From assembly GCF_021699195.1 (NCBI RefSeq), contig NZ_SSXE01000084.1, positions 1 through 38,813 on the forward strand: a stretch of DNA of 38,813 nt. Reading direction: 5' to 3'. Source of the stretch: Nonomuraea sp. MG754425. GTDB taxonomy: Bacteria; Actinomycetota; Actinomycetes; Streptosporangiales; Streptosporangiaceae. Shown here piece by piece: positions 1 to 7,973 of this stretch. The notes under the pieces are model-generated. The model did no database searches. It was not told the origin of the DNA and saw nothing but the letters and a program-made list of their open reading frames with translations. Made by a program: the position numbers and the translations under genes. Numbering within the stretch: the first letter of the stretch is position 1; each line of letters opens with the position of its first letter.

Positions 1-956
1 GAGGTGGAGGGGCCGGAGGTGGCTCTGGTCAGGCGGTTTACCTCGGCGCCGAAGAACAGGTCGAGGACCTCGCGCTTGGCCTGCGCCATCACCGGACGGT
101 ATTCGGCGGGCTGCCCGGTGAGCTCGGTGAACAGCCGGACGAGCGGCTCCTTGCCGGCCGGGTCCACGAACAGGCCGTTGACGCGGTTGAGCACGTCGTA
201 GCCGGTGGTGCCGTCGCAGGCCCAGTCGCCGGGCAGCCGCTCGGGGCCGATGAGGATCTTCTCGACGACGGTCCAGGCGCTGCCGGCGCGGTCGCGCAGG
301 CGTTCGAGGTAGCCGCGCGGGTCGGCCAGGCCGTCGGGGTGATCGACGCGCAGCCCGTCCACGAGTCCTTCGTCGAGCAGCCAGAAGATGACCTCGTGCG
401 TGGCGAACAGCACGGCCGGGTCCTCGACCCGCAGCCCGATCAGCGACGACACGTCGAAGAAGCGCCGGTAGCCGGGCCCGTCGCGCCAGTCGACCAGCCG
501 GTAGTGGCCGGGCTGGGGGAAGGAGTGCTCGTGGTAGCGCAGCACGTCGCCGTCCACGACCGGCGGGGTGTCGTCGCCGAGCACGGGCAGGGCGACCTTG
601 CCGTCCACCCAGTCGATGTCGAACCAGCGCGCGTACGGCGAGGCGGGACCGTCCTTGAGCACGGACCAGAACTGCGCGTTCACGGTGTTCATGTGGTTCG
701 GCACGATGTCGAGCACGATGCCCAGGTCCTGGGCGGCGAGTTGCTGGGCCATCTCCCTGAAGCCGGTGGCGCCGCCGAACTCCTGCCTGATCCTGGAGTG
801 GTCGGTGACGTCGTAGCCGTGCCGCGACCCGGGCGTGGCCTGGAGGATCGGCGAGAGGTAGACGTGGCTCACGCCGAGATCGCGCAGGTAGCCGGCGATC
901 TCGGCCACCTGGGCGAAGCCGAAGTCGGGGGTGAGCTGCACCCGGTAGGTGGACAC
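1..956 (-). CDS. treY: Maltooligosyl trehalose synthase TreY, N-terminal part (runs off window)
   Basis: TreY isomerises the reducing-end alpha-1,4 link of a maltooligosaccharide to the alpha,alpha-1,1 link of maltooligosyl trehalose; TreZ then releases trehalose. About 318 residues are visible. They begin STYRVQLTPDFGF and contain the TreY/GH13 signatures GYDVTDHSRI, LDIVPNHMN (region I) and GLRVDHPDGLADP (region II with the catalytic Asp). The frame is open to base 1, so the C-terminal half lies outside. I chose the GTG at 956-954 because homology begins immediately after it; there is no strong Shine-Dalgarno. It starts 31 bp after the treX stop on the same strand, so it is probably cotranscribed with treX and translated by reinitiation. 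TreZ would be expected further left. The family call is firm and the exact start less so. Confidence 0.93.
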   Translation of the reverse strand, partial: MSTYRVQLTPDFGFAQVAEIAGYLRDLGVSHVYLSPILQATPGSRHGYDVTDHSRIRQEFGGATGFREMAQQLAAQDLGIVLDIVPNHMNTVNAQFWSVLKDGPASPYARWFDIDWVDGKVALPVLGDDTPPVVDGDVLRYHEHSFPQPGHYRLVDWRDGPGYRRFFDVSSLIGLRVEDPAVLFATHEVIFWLLDEGLVDGLRVDHPDGLADPRGYLERLRDRAGSAWTVVEKILIGPERLPGDWACDGTTGYDVLNRVNGLFVDPAGKEPLVRLFTELTGQPAEYRPVMAQAKREVLDLFFGAEVNRLTRATSGPST

Positions 957-987
957 GGGCCGTGACAGGCCGGAGCGCTCGCGCGGC

Positions 988-3081
988 CTAGACACGGCGC
1001 AGCACCCGTACGCTGCGGCCCGGCACCGCGATCGCGTCGCCCGCCTTCACCATCCGGGCGTCCAGCATGATCGGCATGGCCGTGTCGATCTCCGTATGCC
1101 ACATCTCGCCGTAGTCCTTGGGGATCGTGAACTTGATCGTGTCGTAGTGGGCGTTGAACAGCAGCAGGAACGAGTCGTCGCGGATGGTCCGGCCGCGCCG
1201 GTCGGGCTCGGTGATGGCGTCGCCGTTGAGGAAGACGGCCAGGGACTTGGCGTATCCGACGTTCCAGTCTCCGTCGGTCATCTCCTCTCCGGACGGGGTG
1301 AGCCAGGCGATGTCCCGCAGTCCGCGTACCGGCTTGCCGTAGAAGAACCGGCGGCGGCGGAAGACCGGATGTTTCTTGCGCAGTTCGGCCAGGCTCTGGG
1401 TGAACTCGAGCAGCAGCCAGTTCTCCCGTACGTCCGACCAGTCGACCCAGGTCAGCTCGTCGTCCTGGCAGTAGCCGTTGTTGTTGCCCCGCTGGGTGCG
1501 GCCCAGTTCGTCGCCGTGGGAGAGCATCGGCACGCCCTGCGACAGGAACAGCGTGGTCAGGAAGTTGCGTTTCTGCTGTTCGCGCAGCGACTCGACGGCG
1601 ATGCCGGCCGGGCCCTCCTCGCCGCAGTTCCAGGACCTGTTGTCGTCGGTGCCGTCGCGGTTGCCCTCCTTGTTGGCCTCGTTGTGCTTGTGGTCGTACG
1701 AGACGAGGTCCTGGAGGGTGAAGCCGTCGTGGCAGGTCACGAAGTTGATGGAGGCGGCGGGGCGGCGGCTGTCGTCCTTGTACAGGTCGCTCGACCCGGT
1801 GAAGCGCGAGCCGAACTCGGGCAGCGTGGCCGCCTGTCCGCGCCACAGGTCGCGGATGGTGTCGCGGTACCGCCCGTTCCACTCCGTCCATCGGGACGGG
1901 AAGTTGCCCACCTGGTATCCGCCGGGTCCCACGTCCCACGGCTCGGCGATGAGTTTGACCTGCGACAACACCGGGTCCTGCTGCACCAGGTCGAAGAACG
2001 CGCTCAGCCGGTCGACCTCGTGCAGTTCGCGTGCCAGTGTCGAGGCCAGGTCGAACCGGAACCCGTCCACGTGCATCTCGATGACCCAGTAGCGGAGCGA
2101 GTCCATGATCATCTGCAGGACGTGCGGGGAGCGCATGAGCAGGCTGTTGCCGGTGCCCGTGGTGTCCACGTAGTACCGCTTGTCGTTCTCGACGAGCCGG
2201 TAGTAGTTGACGTTGTCGATCCCCCGGAACCCGAGCGTCGGCCCCAGATGGTTGCCCTCGGCGGTGTGGTTGTAGACGACGTCGAGGATGACCTCGATGC
2301 CCGCCTCGTGCAGCGAGCGCACCATCGCCTTGAACTCCAGCACCTGCCGGCCGCGCTGTCCCTGGCTGGAGTAGCGGTTGTGCGGGGCGAAGAACCCGAT
2401 CGAGTTGTATCCCCAGTAGTTCGACAGCCCGCGCTGCTCCAGGATGTGGTCGGTGACGAACTGGTGCACCGGCATCAGCTCCAGCGCCGTCACGCCCAGC
2501 TTGGTGAGGTGGTCGAGGATCTCGGGGTGGCCGAGCGCCGCGTACGTGCCGCGCAGGTGCCTGGGGATCTTGGGGTGGCTGATCGTGAGCCCGCGCACGT
2601 GCGCCTCGTAGATCACGGTGTCGTGGTACGGGGTCGAGGGCGGCCTGTCGTGTCCCCAGCCGAAGAACGGGTTGATCACGACCGAGCGCGGCACGTACGG
2701 GGCCGAGTCGCGGTCGTTCCTGATGTCGGGGGAACCGAACCGGTAGCCGTAGACCGCCTCGTTCCACTGGACGCCGCCCTCGATGGCCATCGCGTACGGG
2801 TCGAGCAGCAGCTTGTTCGGATTGCACCGCAGGCCGTTCCCGGGGTCGTGGGGGCCGTGGACGCGGTAGCCGTAGCGCTGTCCCGGCCCGATCCCCGGCA
2901 GGTAGCCGTGCCAGATGAAGCCGTCCACCTCGCTCAGCGGCACCCGCGACTCGACGTTGTCCTCGTCGAAGAGGCATAGTTCGACCTGGTCGGCGACCTC
3001 CGTGTAGAGCGAGAAGTTCGTGCCGGCGCCGTCGTAGGTCGCCCCGAGGGGGTAAGGGTCTCCCGGCCAGATCTCGATCAT
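988..3081 (-). CDS. treX: Glycogen debranching enzyme TreX/GlgX (GH13_11)
   Basis: A cytoplasmic isoamylase-type debranching enzyme that hydrolyses alpha-1,6 branches of glycogen and supplies linear maltooligosaccharides to TreY/TreZ. The 697-residue protein has the usual family length. An N-terminal CBM48-like part (PLGATYDGAGTNFSLY) precedes the catalytic barrel. Region I is VILDVVYNH. The catalytic triad is Asp344 in DGFRFDLAS, Glu380 in LIAEPWD and Asp452 in VTCHDGF. The frame is open further upstream (to a GTG at 3135), but the ATG at 3081 is preceded by AAGGGAG at proper spacing and begins MIEIWPGDPYPLG, as homologues do. The next gene downstream is treY, 31 bp away. GlgX in glycogen degradation is the alternative role for this family, but the treY context favours trehalose synthesis. 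Confidence 0.95.
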   Translation of the reverse strand: MIEIWPGDPYPLGATYDGAGTNFSLYTEVADQVELCLFDEDNVESRVPLSEVDGFIWHGYLPGIGPGQRYGYRVHGPHDPGNGLRCNPNKLLLDPYAMAIEGGVQWNEAVYGYRFGSPDIRNDRDSAPYVPRSVVINPFFGWGHDRPPSTPYHDTVIYEAHVRGLTISHPKIPRHLRGTYAALGHPEILDHLTKLGVTALELMPVHQFVTDHILEQRGLSNYWGYNSIGFFAPHNRYSSQGQRGRQVLEFKAMVRSLHEAGIEVILDVVYNHTAEGNHLGPTLGFRGIDNVNYYRLVENDKRYYVDTTGTGNSLLMRSPHVLQMIMDSLRYWVIEMHVDGFRFDLASTLARELHEVDRLSAFFDLVQQDPVLSQVKLIAEPWDVGPGGYQVGNFPSRWTEWNGRYRDTIRDLWRGQAATLPEFGSRFTGSSDLYKDDSRRPAASINFVTCHDGFTLQDLVSYDHKHNEANKEGNRDGTDDNRSWNCGEEGPAGIAVESLREQQKRNFLTTLFLSQGVPMLSHGDELGRTQRGNNNGYCQDDELTWVDWSDVRENWLLLEFTQSLAELRKKHPVFRRRRFFYGKPVRGLRDIAWLTPSGEEMTDGDWNVGYAKSLAVFLNGDAITEPDRRGRTIRDDSFLLLFNAHYDTIKFTIPKDYGEMWHTEIDTAMPIMLDARMVKAGDAIAVPGRSVRVLRRV

Positions 3082-3319
3082 CGAGGCTCCCTTGCGGTCT
3101 CTCCCCATGTTCCGTTCCCCCGCTCCACCGGACAACCCTGGGCCCGGCTAGATCACCCTGTTCCTTCCCACGCTCGCCGCGTCATTACTCCGATTTGCTT
3201 CTTTCGAGGTCAAATGGGGTGGACCGCTCTGCGGTGCTCCGCCGGAGGCGGCCAGGGCTCCCGCGCCGAAACCCGGGCGGTGCCGCGCGACGGCGGTGCC
3301 CGTCCGTCAAGATGGACCG

Positions 3320-3892
3320 ATGAGCGTTGAGTTGATGGTGTGGGACGAGCCGGTGCCGATCAGCCGCGACCAGGCGCGTGCGACGTACCTGGCGGTCAAG
3401 CGCACCCCGCCCGGCGCGGACACCGAGCCGAGCGTGGCCAAGGAGTTGCCCGGCGAGGTCACGCTCTACCCGGGCCACGTGCTGGTGACCATGGACCTGG
3501 ACACCATGGACGAGATGTCGGCGCAGGTGTTCACGGTGGCGCGGGCGCACGGCCTCGTCTGTTACGACCCGCAGCGCGACCTCGTGCACAACGTGGCGCC
3601 GCTGGGCGTGTACGAGGGGATGCAGTTGCACACCGGCGACGGGATGCTGGTCAACGATCCCGACCTGGGCCTGGTCCACGACGTGCTGGGCACGATGTCG
3701 GCGCAGAACCCGTTCGTGGCACTGGTGAACTTCGGACGGCACTTCCTCCAGGTCTCGCCGGGCTTCGAGCTGGAGTACAAGGAGGGGACGCTGATCCGGG
3801 CGATGGTGACGGAGCTGGCGGAGGTGCGGCAGGCGTTCAACGAGTACGCGACGGGCGACCGCTCGTTCCTCGACCGGCACGACTGGTCCTAG
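3320..3892 (+). CDS. Hypothetical protein, 190 aa
   Basis: A 190-residue soluble, acidic protein without signal peptide or membrane segment. Codon third positions are almost all G/C, so it is really coding. It starts MSVELMVWDEPVPIS at an ATG with only a weak upstream purine run; a further in-frame ATG lies at 3296. The centre has two features I recognise only as common in actinobacterial hypothetical proteins: VTMDLDTMDEMSAQVFTVA, followed by HGLVCYDPQRDLVHN. I cannot assign a family with certainty. It is divergent from treX (238 bp apart) and 65 bp upstream of the aminopeptidase gene on the same strand. Proteins with this kind of 'CYDPQ' block sometimes occur near immunity or polymorphic-toxin genes, but no toxin is visible here. 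Confidence 0.8.
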   Translation: MSVELMVWDEPVPISRDQARATYLAVKRTPPGADTEPSVAKELPGEVTLYPGHVLVTMDLDTMDEMSAQVFTVARAHGLVCYDPQRDLVHNVAPLGVYEGMQLHTGDGMLVNDPDLGLVHDVLGTMSAQNPFVALVNFGRHFLQVSPGFELEYKEGTLIRAMVTELAEVRQAFNEYATGDRSFLDRHDWS

Positions 3893-3957
3893 CCCACCGT
3901 GACCGGACAGGACCGAAATCCCGAAAGCCATCGCCGAATACGGCAGGATCGGGACAT

Positions 3958-4929
3958 ATGAGGACTCTGTACCCGCCCATCGACCCCCACGACTCGGGAC
4001 TGCTCGACGTCGGCGACGGCAACCAGATCTACTACGAGGTCTGCGGCAACCCCGACGGCAAGCCCGCCGTCATGATCCACGGCGGCCCGGGGGGCGGCTG
4101 CAACGCCAACCACCGCCGTCAGTGGAACCCCGACCTCTATCGCATCGTGCTGTTCGACCAGCGCAACTGCGGCCGGAGCCGGCCACACGCCTCCGACCCG
4201 GAGACCGACCTGACGGCCAACACCACCTGGAACCTGGTCGCCGACATGGAGCGGCTGCGCGAGCATCTCGGCATCGAGCGGTGGCAGGTGTTCGGCGGGT
4301 CGTGGGGCAGCGCGCTGGCCCTGGCCTACGCCCAGACGCACCCCGACAGGACGTCCGAGATCGTGCTGCGCGGGATCTTCCTGGTGCGGCCCCAGGAGCT
4401 GCACTGGTTCTACCAGGAGGGCACCCGTCACCTGTTCCCCGACCTGTGGGAGCGGCTGGTCGCGCCGATCCCGGAGGAGGAGCGCGACGACCTGATCGCC
4501 GCCTTCGGCAGGAGACTGGAGGGCACGGACGACGAGGCCCGGCTGGCGGCGGCCAGGGCCTGGTCACAGTGGGAGGCGGGCACGATCACGCTGCTGCCGA
4601 ACCCGGCGCTGGTCGAGGAGTTCGGCGAGGACAAGCTGGCCGTCTGCTTCGCCAGGATCGAGAACCACTACTTCCGTCACGGCGGCTGGTTCGAACCCGC
4701 CGACCAGCTCATCAGGAACGTGGACCGGATCCGGCACATCCCGGCGGTGATCGTGCAGGGCCGCTACGACACCTGCACGCCCATGGCCACCGCCTGGGAC
4801 CTGCACAAAGCCTGGCCCGAGGCCGAGTTCCAGGTGGCGCCGGACGCCGGGCACGCCTATTCGGAGCCGGGCGTGCTGGACCGGCTCATCGCGGCCACCG
4901 ACGGCTTCGCCGGGCCGGCGGCGGGCTGA
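3958..4929 (+). CDS. pip: Prolyl aminopeptidase (peptidase family S33)
   Basis: A cytoplasmic alpha/beta-hydrolase that removes N-terminal proline from peptides. The 323-residue length matches the family. Visible signatures are the oxyanion-hole segment MIHGGPGGGCN (about residues 39-49), DQRNCGRSRPHA, the nucleophile elbow GGSWGS with Ser115, Asp271 in GRYDTCTP and His299 in DAGHAYSEPG. The ATG at 3958 has AGGA 10 bases upstream and begins MRTLYPPIDP as homologues do; the much longer upstream open frame is a shadow of the preceding gene. The 3' end overlaps the convergent PAP2 phosphatase gene by 73 bp, so the two mRNAs are antisense over their ends. Confidence 0.95.
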   Translation: MRTLYPPIDPHDSGLLDVGDGNQIYYEVCGNPDGKPAVMIHGGPGGGCNANHRRQWNPDLYRIVLFDQRNCGRSRPHASDPETDLTANTTWNLVADMERLREHLGIERWQVFGGSWGSALALAYAQTHPDRTSEIVLRGIFLVRPQELHWFYQEGTRHLFPDLWERLVAPIPEEERDDLIAAFGRRLEGTDDEARLAAARAWSQWEAGTITLLPNPALVEEFGEDKLAVCFARIENHYFRHGGWFEPADQLIRNVDRIRHIPAVIVQGRYDTCTPMATAWDLHKAWPEAEFQVAPDAGHAYSEPGVLDRLIAATDGFAGPAAG

Positions 4930-5465
4930 AGGCGGGCACGGACCAGCCGTACGGCCGGGGTGATCGCGCCCACCAGCAGCAGCGCGAACAGCGGCGCGAG
5001 CACCGCCCCCAGCAGGAAGCCCGCGGCCACGTCGTGCGGGTAGTGCACCCCCACGAACACCCGCGAGAACGCCATGACGGCGGCCAGCGGGAAGACCGCC
5101 CAGGCCAGGGCGCGCCAGGCCAGCACCAGCGCGGCCGCCGCGCCGGCCGCGATCGCCGAGTGGTTGCTGGGGAAGGACCAGTCGTCCAGGGGCGGGCAGG
5201 CGGCGATCGTCGTCACCCCGCCCCGGCACGGCCGGTCCTCCCTGACGATGAGCTTGACGATCTCGCTCACGATGTAGGCCAGCACGATCCCGGCCGGCCC
5301 GGCGATCACGAGCGCCAGCTCACGCGCCGGCCTGCGCCACGCCCGCAGCGCGGCCACCACGAACAGGGCCGCGAACAGGAAAAGCCCGGCATCCGTGCCG
5401 ACTTCGGCGAAGGTGTGCAGCCATGCGGGCGTGGTGAGGGAGAAGCCGACGATGTCGTGGTACAC
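4857..5465 (-). CDS. PAP2-family membrane phosphatase
   Basis: An integral membrane phosphatase of the PAP2/undecaprenyl-diphosphatase superfamily, 202 residues. The three family motifs are present: KLIVREDRP (K-x6-RP), PSNHS, and SRVFVGVHYPHD (SR-x5-H-x3-D). Between them are about five hydrophobic segments, for example LFLFAALFVVAALRAW and the alanine-rich stretch before ALAWAVFPLAAVMAF. A likely substrate is undecaprenyl diphosphate or another lipid phosphate, but sequence does not settle this. The start is a GTG at 5465 with a weak GGA upstream. The last 24 codons overlap the convergent aminopeptidase gene. The upstream neighbour on the same strand is a small hypothetical gene, separated by hairpins at 5528-5557. 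Confidence 0.9.
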   Translation of the reverse strand: MYHDIVGFSLTTPAWLHTFAEVGTDAGLFLFAALFVVAALRAWRRPARELALVIAGPAGIVLAYIVSEIVKLIVREDRPCRGGVTTIAACPPLDDWSFPSNHSAIAAGAAAALVLAWRALAWAVFPLAAVMAFSRVFVGVHYPHDVAAGFLLGAVLAPLFALLLVGAITPAVRLVRARLQPAAGPAKPSVAAMSRSSTPGSE

Positions 5466-5527
5466 GCGTGTCCAATCCGTGAACGGGCAATGGACACGAC
5501 CTTACGAACTGAACGCGTCAGACGCCT

Positions 5528-5557
5528 CCGCCTAAAGGCGGAAACCTCACGGAGGTT
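5528..5557 (-). terminator. Paired hairpins downstream of the 100-aa gene
   Basis: Two adjacent perfect inverted repeats lie in the 112-bp gap after the minus-strand gene at 5578-5880: CCGCC-TAAA-GGCGG (5528-5541) and AACCTC-ACG-GAGGTT (5543-5557). There is no U-run, but actinomycete terminators often lack one. They could also be leader structure for the PAP2 mRNA, whose start is at 5465. Confidence 0.45.
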
Positions 5558-5577
5558 CCGCCGATGGCGGGCATGTC

Positions 5578-5880
5578 TTAGCTGAGGAACTGGCGGGCCA
5601 GCGCGGCCTGCTTCATCTCCAGCTCACCCTGGGTGATGAGACCCCGGTTGAACGCCTCGGTGGTGGCGTCGCACTCGGCGACGTAACACGCGGCCATGAT
5701 CTCGCTGCGCAGCGGCGTGAACCCGCGCTGCACGCAGTCGGAGAAGATGGAGACCTTCTGCGCGACGACATCCGGGGCCACGGTGCAGGCGAGGTCCCGT
5801 TCCCTGAGCTGCTGAACCGCTTCACGAAGGGTGACGGGACCGCGGGAGCCGTTGAAACGGGTGTCAAGGGTGATATTCAA
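5578..5880 (-). CDS. Small hypothetical protein, 100 aa
   Basis: A 100-residue protein of unknown function. I place the start at the TTG at 5880, because a GGAGG lies 10 bases upstream and the frame beyond is AT-rich promoter DNA. The body is helical and charged, with three cysteines (in LACTVAP, SDCVQRG and AACYVAECD, the last contributing two by itself) and a C-terminal helix pattern ITQGELEMKQAALARQFL. The last part (FNRGLITQGELE) resembles the short helical C-terminal motif of SHOCT-like proteins, but not well enough to name it. It is divergent from the universal stress protein gene, with about 79 bp between start codons, so a shared regulatory region is likely. Confidence 0.65.
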   Translation of the reverse strand: MNITLDTRFNGSRGPVTLREAVQQLRERDLACTVAPDVVAQKVSIFSDCVQRGFTPLRSEIMAACYVAECDATTEAFNRGLITQGELEMKQAALARQFLS

Positions 5881-5959
5881 TTTCTTTGCGCCTCCGTATG
5901 TTGACAACGTTCCCGTTAAGGCCGCGTATTCCCAGTTCAGAGCGGGTAAGAGGGCAATC

Positions 5960-6754
5960 GTGATCGGAGCGCACGTGATCGTCGGATACACGAACGACCC
6001 GGGCGGGCGAGACGCTCTGGCCCTCGGCGCGGCGATCGCCCGCGTCACCGGTGGAGAGCTGACGATCGCCACGATCTACCCGCCGGGCAGCGCCGGGCAG
6101 GCGGTCGAGGCGCAGGCCAACCTGGCGCACGCGGCCGAGGAGCTGGGGCCGGTGCCGGCCGAGTTCATCACCTACGAGAGCCGCGGCACCGGGCGCGGGC
6201 TGGCGGTGCTGGCCAGCCGGATCAAGGCCGACCTGATCGTGGTCGGCTCGGCGTCCGGCGGGCAACGCGGCCGCATCACGATCGGCACCACCGCCGACCA
6301 CCTGCTGCACCTGTCATCCGAGGCGGTCATGCTGGTGCCCGACCAGTACGTGCCGCCCGCCGAGCCCGGCCGGCTCACGCTGGCGTACGTGCACCGGCCG
6401 CAGTGCGACGCGGCGGTCGGGCAGGTGGCGCAGGCGGCGCTGCGGCTGGGCGTGCCGCTCCGGCTGATCACCCTCGACCTGCGCACGGAGGATCAGGGCC
6501 GGCTCCGCGACGACCTGGCGCTGGCCGTCAGGCTGGCGTGGGAGACGACCGGGATCGAGGCGGAGGCGGAGGTCGCCGAGGGGCACGACGTGGCGGCGGC
6601 GCTGGAGGACGTCGAATGGCTGCCGGGTGAGCTGCTGGTATGCGCGGCGAGCGAGGACGCCCAGCCGCACCGGGTGTTCCTCGGCGAACTGGCGATGAAG
6701 GTGCTCCGGGCCTCCGCCTGCCCGGTCACCGTGCTGCCCCGCGGGTTCACGTAG
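5960..6754 (+). CDS. Tandem universal stress protein (two UspA domains)
   Basis: A 264-residue cytoplasmic protein with two UspA folds. The first (about 1-130) starts HVIVGYTNDPGGRDAL and has the nucleotide-binding-type tail VVGSASGGQRGRITIGTTADHLL. The second (about 137-264) ends LLVCAASEDAQPHRVFLGELAMKVLRASACPVTVLPRG and is degenerate in the glycine loop, so only domain 1 is likely to bind ATP. The GTG at 5960 follows GAGGG with 6-base spacing; a second GTG at 5975 is possible. A TTGACA at 5901-5906 may be the -35 element, but no good -10 follows. It converges on gpgS, with a 35-bp tandem repeat between them. The role is presumably stress tolerance; the partner is unknown. Confidence 0.9.
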   Translation: MIGAHVIVGYTNDPGGRDALALGAAIARVTGGELTIATIYPPGSAGQAVEAQANLAHAAEELGPVPAEFITYESRGTGRGLAVLASRIKADLIVVGSASGGQRGRITIGTTADHLLHLSSEAVMLVPDQYVPPAEPGRLTLAYVHRPQCDAAVGQVAQAALRLGVPLRLITLDLRTEDQGRLRDDLALAVRLAWETTGIEAEAEVAEGHDVAAALEDVEWLPGELLVCAASEDAQPHRVFLGELAMKVLRASACPVTVLPRGFT

Positions 6755-6800
6755 GAGATCCCCCTGCCCCGGTGACACGGGTGTCCGCGGTGACCGCACG

Positions 6801-6889
6801 GAGCCTCGGGGCGGGGGCGATCGTGGTGGCGCACCGAGCCTCGGGCCGCGGGCGATCGCGGCGGCGCACCGAGCCCCGGGGCGGGGGCG
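6801..6889. repeat. 35-bp tandem repeat, about 2.5 copies
   Basis: Three consecutive units with period 35 start at 6801, 6836 and 6871. Each begins GAGCCTCGGG or GAGCCCCGGG and continues through GGGCGATCG and GGCGCACC; the third is cut after 19 bases. Copies differ at a few positions. The array sits between two convergent genes and ends just before the gpgS stop codon (6891). Confidence 0.85.
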
Positions 6890-6890
6890 T

Positions 6891-7865
6891 TCAGGCCACG
6901 TCCTCCTCCAGCAGCAGGGAGGCGAGCGGAGGGCGCTCGGCCACGGACAGGTCCACCAGGTCGGCCTGGCCGCCGAACCCGAACTGCAGCAGCGTGCGCG
7001 CCGGAGACTCCGACCCGAGCACGCGGCCCTGCCGTTCGAGCCGGGACCAGGCGGTGAGCAGGATCTGCCCGGCCATCCGGCCGAGGGCGGGGAGCGGCTG
7101 GTGCGCGTGCGTACGGCGGCCCAGGTCCACCTGCGCCATCCCGTCCAGCCCGATGAGCCGCAGCAGGTCGACCAGGAGGCCGAACTCGACGCCGTACTCG
7201 GTGACGTACGGGACCCGTTCGAGCACCTGGCGGCGCGCGGCGTACTCGCCGCCGAGCGGCTGCCCGAAGCCGGCCAGTTCCGGCCAGAACATGTTGAGCA
7301 GCGGCCGCGCCACCAGTTCGGTGACGCGCCCGCCGCCGCCCTGCTGGGCGATGCCGTCGGAGCCGAGGTAGGGCCGTTCGTAGGTCGCTTTGACGAAGTG
7401 GGTGCCGGTGTCGGCCAGGAGCGGACCGAGCAGCCCCGAGACGTAGTGCGCCCCGAAGCTGCGCAGGTCGGCGTCGATGTAGACGACGATGTCCCCCTTG
7501 GACGCGGCCAGCCCCTTCCACAGGGCCTCGCCCTTGCCGGTGAGCGGCGGCAGATGCGACAGCACCTCGTTCTGCGCCACCACGTGGGCGCCGGCCTCGC
7601 GGGCCCGTTCGGCGGTGGCGTCGGTCGAGTTGGAGTCGACGACGAGGATCTCGTCCACGAGCGGCGTGCGCTCGACGAGTTCCCGCCGGATGACGCCGAC
7701 GATGTCGCCCACCGTGCTCTCCTCGTCGCGGGCGGGCAGGACCACGCTCACCGTGGTCTTTCCCTTCGCCGTCAGCAACGCGTCCACCGGCCATTCGGCC
7801 GCGGTGCTCGTGTGTGGGCCGTACCATTCCTGGACTCTGGCCAAGGCGCGCACATCTGTCTCCAT
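6891..7865 (-). CDS. gpgS: Glucosyl-3-phosphoglycerate synthase
   Basis: A GT81-type retaining glycosyltransferase that moves glucose from UDP- or ADP-glucose to 3-phosphoglycerate, the first step to the compatible solute glucosylglycerate and, in mycobacteria, to methylglucose lipopolysaccharide. The 324-residue length is normal. Visible are the GT-A start VVLPARDEESTVGDIV, VVDSNSTDAT, LTGKGEALWKGL, the metal-binding D131-A-D133 in VYIDADLRSF, and the late acceptor/metal segment RTHAHQPLPALG. The ATG at 7865 is preceded by GGGG. No GpgP phosphatase is adjacent. A GH63 hydrolase that could degrade the final product is encoded 0.5 kb upstream on the same strand, after a pseudogene. Confidence 0.95.
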   Translation of the reverse strand: METDVRALARVQEWYGPHTSTAAEWPVDALLTAKGKTTVSVVLPARDEESTVGDIVGVIRRELVERTPLVDEILVVDSNSTDATAERAREAGAHVVAQNEVLSHLPPLTGKGEALWKGLAASKGDIVVYIDADLRSFGAHYVSGLLGPLLADTGTHFVKATYERPYLGSDGIAQQGGGGRVTELVARPLLNMFWPELAGFGQPLGGEYAARRQVLERVPYVTEYGVEFGLLVDLLRLIGLDGMAQVDLGRRTHAHQPLPALGRMAGQILLTAWSRLERQGRVLGSESPARTLLQFGFGGQADLVDLSVAERPPLASLLLEEDVA

Positions 7866-7973
7866 GCATCAGCCCCGTATCTCATGACGTCACGGTTTCC
7901 GCCCGATAGCCAGGTGTCCTTACCGGGTGCTTCGAGTCCACCTAAGCGTGGCATATGCCGATTTGCGTCCCCG

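Noticed and set aside
869..2977. 702-codon minus-strand open frame over treX/treY and its plus-strand counterpart at 949-2979
   Set aside because: Both are alternative-frame shadows of treX; the treX frame has all catalytic motifs.
3340..3957. Upstream extension of the aminopeptidase frame
   Set aside because: This part is the shifted-frame shadow of the hypothetical gene at 3320-3892; homology to prolyl aminopeptidases starts at ATG 3958.
7885..7892. TGACGTCA palindrome upstream of gpgS
   Set aside because: Eight bases in GC-rich DNA are expected by chance, and no matching promoter geometry was seen.
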